Assembly: GCA_001464125.1 (NCBI GenBank)
Contig: LNEP01000003.1
Location: forward strand, 186,001 to 250,000
Direction of reading: 5' to 3'
Source: Betaproteobacteria bacterium Ga0077540
GTDB lineage: Bacteria; Pseudomonadota; Gammaproteobacteria; Burkholderiales; Methylophilaceae
Length of the DNA: 64,000 bases
Positions within the stretch are counted from its first letter, which is position 1; every line of letters starts with the position of its first letter. This document shows, in pieces, positions 17,196 through 25,528 of this stretch. Both the position numbers and the translations under genes were made by a program. The notes below the pieces were generated by a model. It did not search any database. It saw only the letters and a program-made list of their open reading frames with translations, and was not told the DNA's origin.

Positions 17196-18101
17196 ATGAA
17201 ATTAGCAATGATAGGCTTAGGCAAAATGGGCGGCAACATGGCTGCACGTTTACTCCGTCACAAAATTAAAGTAGTTGGCTTTGACTTTAATACCGAGTTC
17301 GTCAACAAACTAGTTAAAGACGAAGGCCTGGAAGCAGCGACCTCAGTCGCAGATGCCGTAAGCAAACTTGAAGGCCAAAAAATAGTCTGGTTGATGTTAC
17401 CAGCTGGTGAAATCACCGAAAAACAAATCAAAGACCTCGTCCCAATGTTGAACAAAGGTGACATTATTGTGGATGGTGGCAACTCTAACTACAAACACAG
17501 CCAACGTCGTGGCGCAATGCTTGCAGAGCAAGGCATAGGCTTTATTGACTGTGGTACCTCTGGTGGCGTTTGGGGCTTGGATAACGGCTACTGCTTGATG
17601 TATGGTGGCGAAAAACAATACGCTGACGTATTAGCACCTTATGCGCAGGCATTGACACACGCAGACCGCGGTTGGGCACACGTAGGTCCAGTGGGTTCAG
17701 GTCACTTCACCAAAATGATACACAACGGTATTGAGTACGGCATGATGCAAGCGTTTGCTGAAGGCTTAGATTTGATTAAAGGTAAAGAAGAGTTCAATCT
17801 TGACTTGGCGCAAATCACTGAATTATGGCGTCATGGCTCAGTGGTGCGTAGTTGGTTGCTCGATTTAACAGCTGAAGCGCTCAAAGAAGACCAAAGCCTT
17901 CAAGAAATTGCACCTTATGTGGCTGACTCGGGCGAAGGTCGTTGGACAGTGGTTGAAGCCGTTGAGCAAGGCGTTGCAGCTCCAGTATTAACGACTGCGT
18001 TGCAGGCACGCTTTAGAAGTCAAGACTCAGAAGGTTACAGCTACAAATTGTTATCACTAATGCGTAATGCATTTGGTGGCCACGCAGTTAAATCCAAATA
18101 A
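17196..18101 (+). CDS. gnd: 6-phosphogluconate dehydrogenase (decarboxylating), short form
   Basis: 301 aa from ATG 17196 with AGGA upstream. This is the short (about 300 aa) Gnd type, as in GntZ/YqeC proteins, rather than the 470-aa NADP-dependent enzyme; such forms often prefer NAD. N-terminal Rossmann motif IGLGKMGGNMAARLL; substrate loop GTSGGVWGLDNGYCLM; catalytic KMIHNGIEYGMMQAFAEG with the Lys and Asn of the family. It oxidises 6-phosphogluconate to ribulose-5-phosphate and CO2. zwf follows 124 nt later. Cofactor use is inference. Confidence 0.94.
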   Translation: MKLAMIGLGKMGGNMAARLLRHKIKVVGFDFNTEFVNKLVKDEGLEAATSVADAVSKLEGQKIVWLMLPAGEITEKQIKDLVPMLNKGDIIVDGGNSNYKHSQRRGAMLAEQGIGFIDCGTSGGVWGLDNGYCLMYGGEKQYADVLAPYAQALTHADRGWAHVGPVGSGHFTKMIHNGIEYGMMQAFAEGLDLIKGKEEFNLDLAQITELWRHGSVVRSWLLDLTAEALKEDQSLQEIAPYVADSGEGRWTVVEAVEQGVAAPVLTTALQARFRSQDSEGYSYKLLSLMRNAFGGHAVKSK

Positions 18102-18164
18102 TCATTGGATGTCTAGCGCGTATAGCGCGGTGCGCTTAATGGCAAACTGTGTTAATAGCATAAT

Positions 18165-18186
18165 GGGAAAGGCTTGCGCCTTTCCC
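18165..18186 (+). terminator. Hairpin between gnd and zwf
   Basis: Perfect 9-bp stem GGGAAAGGC / GCCTTTCCC with TTGC loop. No T-run follows (TATTACTT), so it may attenuate, stabilise or process a gnd-zwf transcript rather than terminate fully. Confidence 0.55.
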
Positions 18187-18225
18187 TATTACTTTAAATT
18201 TTAAGGTTTCTTTTTTGGATTTATT

Positions 18226-19707
18226 ATGACAAAACAAATTGATCCTTGTACCTTGGTTTTATTTGGCGCAAGTGGCAACCTAGCACGCGTTAAGCTTTAC
18301 CCTGGCTTATTCAGATTAGATTTACTGGGTCGTCTACCTGCGGAAATGAAAATCATGGCAGTTGGTCGTCAAATCGTCGATTTAGAGGCATGGCGTGCGG
18401 ACATTAAAAGCATGCTCGATACCAAATTTAAAAAAGGTTACGATCAAAAAGTATTTGAGCGTTTTATTGCGCGTAACTTCTACCATGCCAATCCACCCTC
18501 AGACCCAGATGCGTTTAAAAAACTCAGCGCCACATTGAGTGACGAAAATACATTCCCACAAAACCTGGCTTACTTCTTGTCAGTCCGCCCAGTTGATTTT
18601 GCACCGGTTGTAGAGTCATTGGCTAAAGTGGGTTTGACCAATGAAGACAAATATTGGCGCCGTGTAGTGATTGAGAAACCGTTTGGTACCGATTTGGCCT
18701 CTGCTAAAGAACTGCAAAAAGCCATCACGACGCATTTAAAAGAGCATCAGATTTACCGTATCGACCATTATTTAGGCAAATCTGCATTGCAAAACATTTT
18801 GCTGCAACGCTTTACCAACACTATTCTGGAGCCAATCTGGAATAACCAATACATTGATCACGTACAAATCACCAATACCGAAATGCTAGGTGTGGGCGAT
18901 CGCACGCAGTTCTATGACAGCACAGGTGCCCTGCGCGATATGATTCAAAGTCACATCTTGCAAACATTGGCACTGGCCACCATGGAAATGCCAAAAGATT
19001 TAACACCGGATGGTATTCGTGAGGCAAAAATCAAGGTGTTGGAGGAAATTCGTCCAATTCCAGTCAACGAATTAAGCAAACATGCATTCCGCGCGCAATA
19101 TGCTGCAGGTGAAGTGAACGGTGAAAAAGTGCCTGGCTACTTAGAAGAGTTGGGTGATAGCAACAGCGTGGTTGAAACTTATGCTGCATTAAAACTGTTT
19201 ATTGATAACCCGCGTTGGAAAGGTGTACCTTTTTATATCCGTACTGCAAAACGTTTGCACGAGGCCGATACACGCATTTCGGTTCGCTTTAAGAAATCAC
19301 CTATGCAAATCAACGGTGGCCAAGACCAAAACTGGCTGATCATTGGCATTCAACCACGTGAATGTATCAAGATGGAAATTCAATCAAAGATTCCAGGCTT
19401 GGATATCAACACACGCACCATTCAATTGGATGCAGCTAACCGCTTGCCAGAAGATGATACTGTAGATGCGTACGAGGCGCTATTGCTTAACTTAATGCAA
19501 GGCGACAACTCAAACTATCTGCATATTTCAGAAGCTGAAGCACAATGGCGTTTGGTGGACCCAGTGGTGAAAGCTTGGGCAGAAGACCGCAAACCAGTGC
19601 ATCAATACCCTGCTGGTAGCCGCGATCCAGAAGCTTCAAAAGTCATCTTTGAAGCTGAAGATCAGTTCTGGCGTTACTCAATAGAACTGGGTGGCGACAA
19701 GCATTAA
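18226..19707 (+). CDS. zwf: Glucose-6-phosphate 1-dehydrogenase
   Basis: 493 aa, typical length. It oxidises glucose-6-phosphate to 6-phosphogluconolactone. The nucleotide-binding motif is LFGASGNLARVKLYPGLF (Asn where many have Asp) and the substrate/catalytic motif is RIDHYLGKSALQN. The DHYLGK core is intact, but Ser replaces the Glu that usually follows GK. With pgl and gnd it supplies the oxidative branch needed for cyclic formaldehyde oxidation and NAD(P)H. Start ATG 18226. A strong terminator follows. Confidence 0.96.
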   Translation: MTKQIDPCTLVLFGASGNLARVKLYPGLFRLDLLGRLPAEMKIMAVGRQIVDLEAWRADIKSMLDTKFKKGYDQKVFERFIARNFYHANPPSDPDAFKKLSATLSDENTFPQNLAYFLSVRPVDFAPVVESLAKVGLTNEDKYWRRVVIEKPFGTDLASAKELQKAITTHLKEHQIYRIDHYLGKSALQNILLQRFTNTILEPIWNNQYIDHVQITNTEMLGVGDRTQFYDSTGALRDMIQSHILQTLALATMEMPKDLTPDGIREAKIKVLEEIRPIPVNELSKHAFRAQYAAGEVNGEKVPGYLEELGDSNSVVETYAALKLFIDNPRWKGVPFYIRTAKRLHEADTRISVRFKKSPMQINGGQDQNWLIIGIQPRECIKMEIQSKIPGLDINTRTIQLDAANRLPEDDTVDAYEALLLNLMQGDNSNYLHISEAEAQWRLVDPVVKAWAEDRKPVHQYPAGSRDPEASKVIFEAEDQFWRYSIELGGDKH

Positions 19708-19723
19708 TTAGCCACACCAAATC

Positions 19724-19759
19724 ATCCCCGTTTGATGAAAATTGAACGGGGATTTTTTT
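19724..19759 (+). terminator. Intrinsic terminator after zwf
   Basis: CCCCGTT (19726-19732) pairs with AACGGGG (19745-19751), then A and seven T. Confidence 0.88.
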
Positions 19760-19844
19760 CGCCCATTTACTGTAAATTTTCATCATTTCTCAGTATTTAG
19801 GCCTTATAATGCGTTTCACTTTTAACCTAATAAACCAAACGCAA

Positions 19845-20420
19845 ATGAGCATTAAGTCAGATAAATGGATTCGTAAAATGGCCGAACAATATGGCATGAT
19901 TGAGCCGTTTGAGCCTAATCAAGTCAAGCAGAATGCCGAAGGCCAACGGCTGGTTTCTTACGGTACCTCTAGCTACGGCTACGATATTCGTTGCTCAAAA
20001 GAATTTAAGCTATTTACTAATTTAAATAGCACCATTGTTGATCCAAAAAACTTCGACCCAAATTCATTTGTTGAAGTCAATGCCGATTACTGCATCATTC
20101 CACCTAACTCTTTTGCTTTGGCGCGCACAGTAGAATACTTCCGCATTCCACGCAATGTGTTGACCGTATGCTTAGGTAAATCCACCTATGCACGTTGTGG
20201 CATTATCGTGAACGTCACCCCCTTTGAACCAGAGTGGGAAGGTTATGTGACCTTAGAATTTAGTAACACGACCCCACTACCGGCAAAGATCTATGCTAAC
20301 GAGGGCTGTGCACAAGTGCTATTTTTTGAAGCGGATGCTGACGATGTATGCGAGACTTCTTACAAAGACCGCGGTGGCAAGTACCAAGGGCAAGTGGGTG
20401 TAACATTACCCAAGATTTAG
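19845..20420 (+). CDS. dcd: dCTP deaminase
   Basis: 191 aa from ATG 19845 ([15 protein letters not shown]), the usual betaproteobacterial N terminus; an upstream in-frame ATG at 19809 is rejected. It converts dCTP to dUTP for thymidylate synthesis. Catalytic region [19 protein letters not shown] and the Glu in [17 protein letters not shown] are present, and the C-terminal lid [16 protein letters not shown] is intact. thyA and folA in the same window belong to the same dTMP pathway. Confidence 0.95.
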   Translation: MSIKSDKWIRKMAEQYGMIEPFEPNQVKQNAEGQRLVSYGTSSYGYDIRCSKEFKLFTNLNSTIVDPKNFDPNSFVEVNADYCIIPPNSFALARTVEYFRIPRNVLTVCLGKSTYARCGIIVNVTPFEPEWEGYVTLEFSNTTPLPAKIYANEGCAQVLFFEADADDVCETSYKDRGGKYQGQVGVTLPKI

Positions 20421-20438
20421 CAGCTATTCTCCATTGCA

Positions 20439-20687
20439 ATGGAAATTACTCCAAAAATATTTGTCATAGCATTAGCTATTTTCTGCTTGATACTTCTTCC
20501 AACTTGGATGTACGAAAAAAACCTGAGCGAAGCAAACATTCAACTCGAAGCCGATTGTGAAAAAAAGTGTGTATCCAAAGATATGGACTATAGATTCATA
20601 CCGGCAGAAAAGAAAAGTGGGCGTAAATCAGTTCTATTCATGAATAGATTCAGCCCCAGCAAATGTGAATGTATATCAGATTACTAA
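20439..20687 (+). CDS. Unknown small membrane-anchored protein with four cysteines
   Basis: 82 aa, ATG 20439, 18 nt after dcd and 15 nt before the decarboxylase gene, so likely in the same transcript. One N-terminal membrane segment (IFVIALAIFCLILLPTWMY) is followed by a polar domain with a C-x3-C pair (CEKKC) and a C-x-C pair (CECISDY), which if periplasmic could form two disulfides. I do not recognise a family. Its reading frame is free of stops over its length and closely packed, which favours a real gene, but it could also be lineage-specific or spurious. Confidence 0.5.
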   Translation: MEITPKIFVIALAIFCLILLPTWMYEKNLSEANIQLEADCEKKCVSKDMDYRFIPAEKKSGRKSVLFMNRFSPSKCECISDY

Positions 20688-20702
20688 AATTAGGCCGATA
20701 TT

Positions 20703-22940
20703 ATGAAATTTAGATTCCCCGTTGTCATCATCGACGAAGATTTCCGCTCCGAGAACTCCTCCGGCTTAGGCATTCGCGTACTTGCTAAAGCCATTGAAGA
20801 CGAAGGCGTAGAGGTATTAGGTGTTACAAGTTATGGAGACCTGACTTCTTTTGCCCAACAGCAAAGCCGCGCTTCTGCATTTATTTTGTCGATTGACGAT
20901 GAAGAAATCGTTGAGGAAAAACCAGAAGCAATTGAGCAACTGCGCAAGTTTGTAAGCGAAATTCGCTATCGTAATGAAGAAATACCAATCTTCCTACATG
21001 GTGAAACCCGCACTTCCCGCCATATTCCCAATGATGTGTTGCGTGAACTGCATGGCTTTATTCATATGAACGAAGACACGCCAGAATTTGTAGCGCGCTT
21101 GATTATTCGTGAGGCCAAAGCCTATTTAGATAGCCTGCCCCCACCATTCTTTAAAGCGCTTACGCACTATGCCGCAGATGGCTCTTACTCTTGGCACTGC
21201 CCTGGCCATTCCGGCGGCGTAGCGTTTCTAAAATCCCCAGTAGGCCAAATGTTCCACCAGTTTTTTGGGGAAAACATGTTGCGCGCCGACGTGTGTAACG
21301 CGGTAGATGAGCTTGGTCAACTGCTGGATCATACGGGACCGGTGGCTGCATCTGAACGCAACGCGGCACGTATCTACAACTGTGATCACTTGTACTTTGT
21401 CACTAACGGCACATCTACTTCCAACAAAATCGTTTGGAACTCAACCGTTGCACCAGGTGATATTGTAGTGGTGGACCGAAACTGCCATAAATCGGTATTG
21501 CATTCCATCATCATGACTGGCGCGATTCCTGTCTTTTTGATGCCCACACGCAACCATTTTGGCATTATTGGCCCGATTCCAAAAAGTGAATTTACTTGGG
21601 AAAATATTCAAAAGAAAATTCAACTGAACCCGTTTGCTACGGACAAAAATGCAAAACCACGTGTGTTGACGATTACACAATCCACTTACGATGGTGTGTT
21701 GTATAACGTCGAAGAAATCAAAGACATGTTGGATGGCAAAATTGATACCCTGCACTTTGATGAGGCTTGGCTGCCACATGCTACCTTCCATGATTTTTAT
21801 GGTGATTACCACGCGATTGGTGCTGACCGCCCACGTTGTAAAGACAGCATGGTGTTCTCTACACAATCCACGCACAAATTATTGGCGGGTTTAAGCCAAG
21901 CCTCACAAATTCTGGTGCAAGATGCCATTGAGAACCGCCTAGACCGTGATGTGTTCAACGAGGCGTACTTAATGCACACGTCCACCAGTCCGCAATATTC
22001 AATTATTGCCAGTTGCGATGTAGCCGCAGCTATGATGGAAGCCCCTGGTGGCACGGCCTTGGTGGAAGAATCCATTATGGAAGCCTTGGATTTCCGCCGC
22101 GCGATGCGCAAGGTGGACGAAGAATGGGGTGCAGACTGGTGGTTTAAAGTTTGGGGTCCGGATGATTTAACCGAAGAAGGCATTGAAGAACGCGATGCGT
22201 GGATGCTAAAAGCTGGTGAAGCATGGCATGGCTTTGGCGACTTAGCCGAAGGCTTTAATATGCTAGACCCGATTAAAGCAACCATCATCACCCCTGGCTT
22301 AGATATTCATGGTGATTTCTCTGACAAGTTTGGTATCCCTGCGGCGATTGTGACCAAGTATTTGGCTGAGCATGGCGTGATTGTAGAAAAAACCGGCCTG
22401 TATTCATTCTTTATTATGTTCACCATAGGCATTACCAAAGGCCGTTGGAACACCATGGTAGCTGCATTACAGCAATTCAAAGATGATTATGATAAGAACC
22501 AACCGTTGTGGAAAGTATTGCCAGAGTTTGCACAAAAACATCCACGCTATGAGCGTATGGGCTTACGTGATTTGTGCACACAAATTCATGAGGTGTACAA
22601 AGCCAATGATGTGGCACGCCTGACCACTGAGATGTACCTGTCGAACATGGTGCCTGCAATGAAACCTACCGATGCGTTTGCTAAAATGGCGCATCGTGAA
22701 ATTGACCGTGTGCCGATTGATGAGTTAGAAGGTAGAATCACTGCTGTACTTCTGACGCCATACCCACCAGGGATTCCTCTGTTGATTCCTGGCGAGCGCT
22801 TTAACAACGTGATTATTAACTATCTCAAATTTGCGCGTACATTTAATGAACGCTTCCCTGGCTTTGAAACAGATGTACATGGCTTGGTAAAACAAGTGGT
22901 GGATGGCAAAGCCATCTACTACGTAGACTGCGTAGCGTAA
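20703..22940 (+). CDS. Orn/Lys/Arg decarboxylase (fold type I, PLP)
   Basis: 745 aa, full length for the bacterial inducible/biosynthetic amino acid decarboxylases. An N-terminal receiver-like wing domain (about 1-125, VVIIDEDFRSENSSGLG) precedes the PLP domain, with WHCPGHSGGVAF, TNGTSTSNKIV and the Schiff-base Lys392 in STHKLLAGLSQAS. The C-terminal domain includes LTPYPPGIPLLIPGE. Substrate (arginine, lysine or ornithine) cannot be decided from motifs; related betaproteobacterial genes next to dcd are usually annotated arginine/lysine/ornithine decarboxylase. A polyamine role is likely. Its terminator lies inside folA on the other strand. Confidence 0.9.
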   Translation: MKFRFPVVIIDEDFRSENSSGLGIRVLAKAIEDEGVEVLGVTSYGDLTSFAQQQSRASAFILSIDDEEIVEEKPEAIEQLRKFVSEIRYRNEEIPIFLHGETRTSRHIPNDVLRELHGFIHMNEDTPEFVARLIIREAKAYLDSLPPPFFKALTHYAADGSYSWHCPGHSGGVAFLKSPVGQMFHQFFGENMLRADVCNAVDELGQLLDHTGPVAASERNAARIYNCDHLYFVTNGTSTSNKIVWNSTVAPGDIVVVDRNCHKSVLHSIIMTGAIPVFLMPTRNHFGIIGPIPKSEFTWENIQKKIQLNPFATDKNAKPRVLTITQSTYDGVLYNVEEIKDMLDGKIDTLHFDEAWLPHATFHDFYGDYHAIGADRPRCKDSMVFSTQSTHKLLAGLSQASQILVQDAIENRLDRDVFNEAYLMHTSTSPQYSIIASCDVAAAMMEAPGGTALVEESIMEALDFRRAMRKVDEEWGADWWFKVWGPDDLTEEGIEERDAWMLKAGEAWHGFGDLAEGFNMLDPIKATIITPGLDIHGDFSDKFGIPAAIVTKYLAEHGVIVEKTGLYSFFIMFTIGITKGRWNTMVAALQQFKDDYDKNQPLWKVLPEFAQKHPRYERMGLRDLCTQIHEVYKANDVARLTTEMYLSNMVPAMKPTDAFAKMAHREIDRVPIDELEGRITAVLLTPYPPGIPLLIPGERFNNVIINYLKFARTFNERFPGFETDVHGLVKQVVDGKAIYYVDCVA

Positions 22941-22953
22941 TGACCTACAGACA

Positions 22954-23436
22954 CTACTTACGCATATAAGTTAAATCGCTATAGGCAAGACCACTTGTAG
23001 ATAAGTGGTCTTTTTTTTCAATTAAAGTCCACGCGTGCCAGTCAATTTCTGGTAAAAATGCATCGCCATGCACTTCAATATCAACACGCGTGATATACAA
23101 CTTATTCACAAGCTTGAGCCCTTCTTGATAAAGCTGCGCACCACCAATTAAAAACAGCTCTTCATCTTTCTGGCAAAAGTGCATAGCTTCTTCTAGCGAA
23201 TGTACAACCACTGCACCTTCAACTTGATAACCACGATTTCTCGACACAATCACGGTGATCCTACCCGGTAACAAGCGCCCAAGCGATTCATAAGTTTTTC
23301 GTCCCATGATGATATGGTGACCCATGGTGAGTGCGCGAAACCGCTTTAGATCTTCAGGAACGTGCCAAGGCAAAGTGTTATTCACCCCAATCACACCGTT
23401 ATTGGCCACTGCCACAATCATCGATAAACAAGACAT
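22954..23436 (-). CDS. folA: Dihydrofolate reductase
   Basis: 160 aa from ATG 23436; a second in-frame ATG five codons on (23421) is possible. It reduces dihydrofolate to tetrahydrofolate with NADPH. Signature VANNGVIGVNNTLPWHVPEDL contains the active-site loop with a Pro-Trp and an acidic Asp at the substrate site; GHHIIMGRKTYESLG and RLLPGR bind NADPH. A TATAAT about 10 nt before the ATG suggests a very short leader. It converges on the decarboxylase gene, whose terminator is inside its coding region. Confidence 0.93.
   Translation of the reverse strand: MSCLSMIVAVANNGVIGVNNTLPWHVPEDLKRFRALTMGHHIIMGRKTYESLGRLLPGRITVIVSRNRGYQVEGAVVVHSLEEAMHFCQKDEELFLIGGAQLYQEGLKLVNKLYITRVDIEVHGDAFLPEIDWHAWTLIEKKDHLSTSGLAYSDLTYMRK
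22987..23018 (+). terminator. Intrinsic terminator of the decarboxylase gene, embedded in folA
   Basis: Perfect 10-bp stem AAGACCACTT / AAGTGGTCTT, loop GTAGAT, followed by eight T on the plus strand. It lies 33-78 nt inside the 3' coding end of folA, encoding part of its C terminus on the minus strand. Confidence 0.88.
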
Positions 23437-23482
23437 TTTTCCATTATACTGGATGTTTACACTGATACACCTGCAATACCTG

Positions 23483-24910
23483 ATGCGTATTCAATACCCC
23501 AACTCGTTTCTTAAGCTTTTACTGACTGGCTTTGCATTTGCAATTTTGCCGCTGATATTTGCTTTTATTAATGCAAATATTGCGTTCAGTAAACTATCTG
23601 AAAATAGCCAAAATACGATTGCAATGTCGGTTAAATCTACGCGTGCCAGTCAAGTGCTGCAAGAACAATTACATTTAATGGAGCGCAGCGCTCGTCAATA
23701 CTTTGTGTTGAGTGAATTTGAACTGTTAGAGCATTACCAAAACAGCCGGTTTGCTTTTATCCAGGCATTGCATGAGCTGATCAAACTGAACTCCGATCAA
23801 ATACAAATCAAAAAACTACAAAATATCGAGGAAATTGAATTTAACCTACATGTCTACATCATGCATACAAACATCAGCAGCCTAGAAGACATGCCTTTTC
23901 TAAGTGATTTCGGATTACTCGCGCAGAAGGTAGATGAAGTCATAGAGCTTAATAATCAACGTATCGACAACGCCTCCTTGCAATTGGCCAATGATGCAAG
24001 CAAAGCACAGCGGCGGTTTTTTCTGCAGAGTCTCATTTTGATTCCTTTTGCATTGCTGATTGCCGTTATTTTAGCGTTCATGCTGGCCAGACCAATTCAA
24101 CGCATGGATACAGTGATAGAGGATCTAGGTAAAGGTGTGTATGAGCATGAAATCAAAATCGATGGGCCAGGAAATTTGCGCCTATTGGGCAAGCGACTAA
24201 ATTGGTTGAGGCAAGAACTGTTGGACTTAAAAGAACAAAAGCAGCGTTTTTTACAGCACATTTCCCATGAACTCAAAACACCACTGACTGCAATCCGTGA
24301 AGCGACGGAACTGCTGACTGATGGCGTGGGCGGCGCACTCTCTGAACAACAGTCAGAGATTGTGCATATTCTTAAGCACAACAGCGTGCGCCTGCAGAAA
24401 ATGATTGAGAACTTGCTGACATTCACCAAGATGGAGTCTGATAAGCATGTTCTACAAATTGAGACGCTGGATGTCGAGACAATGGTCAATGCCGCATTGA
24501 GTGCACATACGCTGAGTATCCGGGCTAAAAATATTGATATAGAAACCTTTTACTTTGTTGATAAGATTCGTGCAGATGCAGAAACTGTAAGGGTTATACT
24601 GGATAATCTGTTTTCAAATGCGGTAAAATTCACACCTGAAAATGGTCAAATCATTTTCTCGTCAAGAATCGAGAAACCATGGCAAGTTTTAGAGGTTCAA
24701 GATGACGGCCCGGGCTTTAGCAAAGAAGATATGGACCGTATATTTGACCCTTTTTATCAAGGAAAAACATTGCACCAAGGACTTGTCAGCAGTACTGGCT
24801 TGGGTCTGACTATTGTCAATAATTTAATCGAAGCACACAAAGGTTTAATTGAATTTGCTCACAAAACACGTGGGGCACATGTCATCGTCAAATTACCTAT
24901 ATTGGAATAA
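23483..24910 (+). CDS. glrK: Sensor histidine kinase GlrK (QseE)
   Basis: 475 aa from ATG 23483; an ATG at 23453 is possible, while the longer frame overlaps folA. Two membrane helices (about residues 10-30 and 180-205) flank a periplasmic domain with the GlrK-like MERSARQYFVLSEFELLEHYQ. A HAMP-like linker, the H-box HISHELKTPLTAIREATELL (His about 262) and the ATPase boxes (DNLFSNAVKF, DDGPGFS, GLGLTIV) follow. The sequence, and the order kinase-lipoprotein-NtrC regulator, match E. coli glrK-qseG-glrR, which senses envelope or amino-sugar related signals and controls small RNA genes. Confidence 0.9.
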   Translation: MRIQYPNSFLKLLLTGFAFAILPLIFAFINANIAFSKLSENSQNTIAMSVKSTRASQVLQEQLHLMERSARQYFVLSEFELLEHYQNSRFAFIQALHELIKLNSDQIQIKKLQNIEEIEFNLHVYIMHTNISSLEDMPFLSDFGLLAQKVDEVIELNNQRIDNASLQLANDASKAQRRFFLQSLILIPFALLIAVILAFMLARPIQRMDTVIEDLGKGVYEHEIKIDGPGNLRLLGKRLNWLRQELLDLKEQKQRFLQHISHELKTPLTAIREATELLTDGVGGALSEQQSEIVHILKHNSVRLQKMIENLLTFTKMESDKHVLQIETLDVETMVNAALSAHTLSIRAKNIDIETFYFVDKIRADAETVRVILDNLFSNAVKFTPENGQIIFSSRIEKPWQVLEVQDDGPGFSKEDMDRIFDPFYQGKTLHQGLVSSTGLGLTIVNNLIEAHKGLIEFAHKTRGAHVIVKLPILE

Positions 24911-24917
24911 TAGATCA

Positions 24918-25502
24918 GTGAAACATTTATTTTCTTATTTTTTCTTAACTTTTATGGCCGTGGGCTGCGCCACACAGCCTACAGTGTTGCCTAGCACAGA
25001 TGTCATGCAAAGCAATGAGAGCGCAGTCAACACAATCGCCAATAACAGCGGCATTACCTTGTTGCCAACTCCTGTAGAGGCTGTCACGTTGCCTATTGTT
25101 GCTTGTGACAATTACAGCAAACTAGACACCAATGCTCAAAAAAAGCAATTGATTGAGACTCAGCAAGCACTTGCAAAAAATAAGCAAGATTTGTTGCACC
25201 GCATTAGACTCGCTTGTGTTTATGCATTACCTAGCAGCTATGCCAAAGATGCAACAAAAGCGCATGTGCTATTACAACAACTTAAAGATGATGAGATGTT
25301 AAATAATACTGACAAGGCTTTTATTAGCCATATCTACATGTTTAATAACGAAAATATCAAGCAACAGCAAAAGAGTCGAGATGATGCCAGGTCATTAGAG
25401 TCGCTTACGCAAAAGTATGAAATGCTGGAAAAGAAATATGATGCAAGTGAGCAAAAGCTCATACAACTAAAAAACATAGAAAAAAAACTAAATGTTCGTT
25501 AA
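24918..25502 (+). CDS. qseG: QseG-like lipoprotein of the GlrK/GlrR system
   Basis: 194 aa from GTG 24918, 7 nt after glrK; this start gives an N terminus KHLFSYFFLTFMAVGC that looks like a lipoprotein signal with Cys about residue 17, though Ala at -3 of the lipobox is atypical. After a Ser/Thr/Asn-rich stretch comes a region with CDNYSKLD and helical repeats, then a C-terminal coiled coil (SLTQKYEMLEKKYDASEQKL). E. coli QseG is an outer-membrane lipoprotein that contacts the kinase QseE. The assignment rests mainly on position between glrK and glrR, plus size and coiled coil. Confidence 0.72.
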   Translation: MKHLFSYFFLTFMAVGCATQPTVLPSTDVMQSNESAVNTIANNSGITLLPTPVEAVTLPIVACDNYSKLDTNAQKKQLIETQQALAKNKQDLLHRIRLACVYALPSSYAKDATKAHVLLQQLKDDEMLNNTDKAFISHIYMFNNENIKQQQKSRDDARSLESLTQKYEMLEKKYDASEQKLIQLKNIEKKLNVR

Positions 25503-25528
25503 CTTGCACCTAGCAGTCAGCATTGCGC

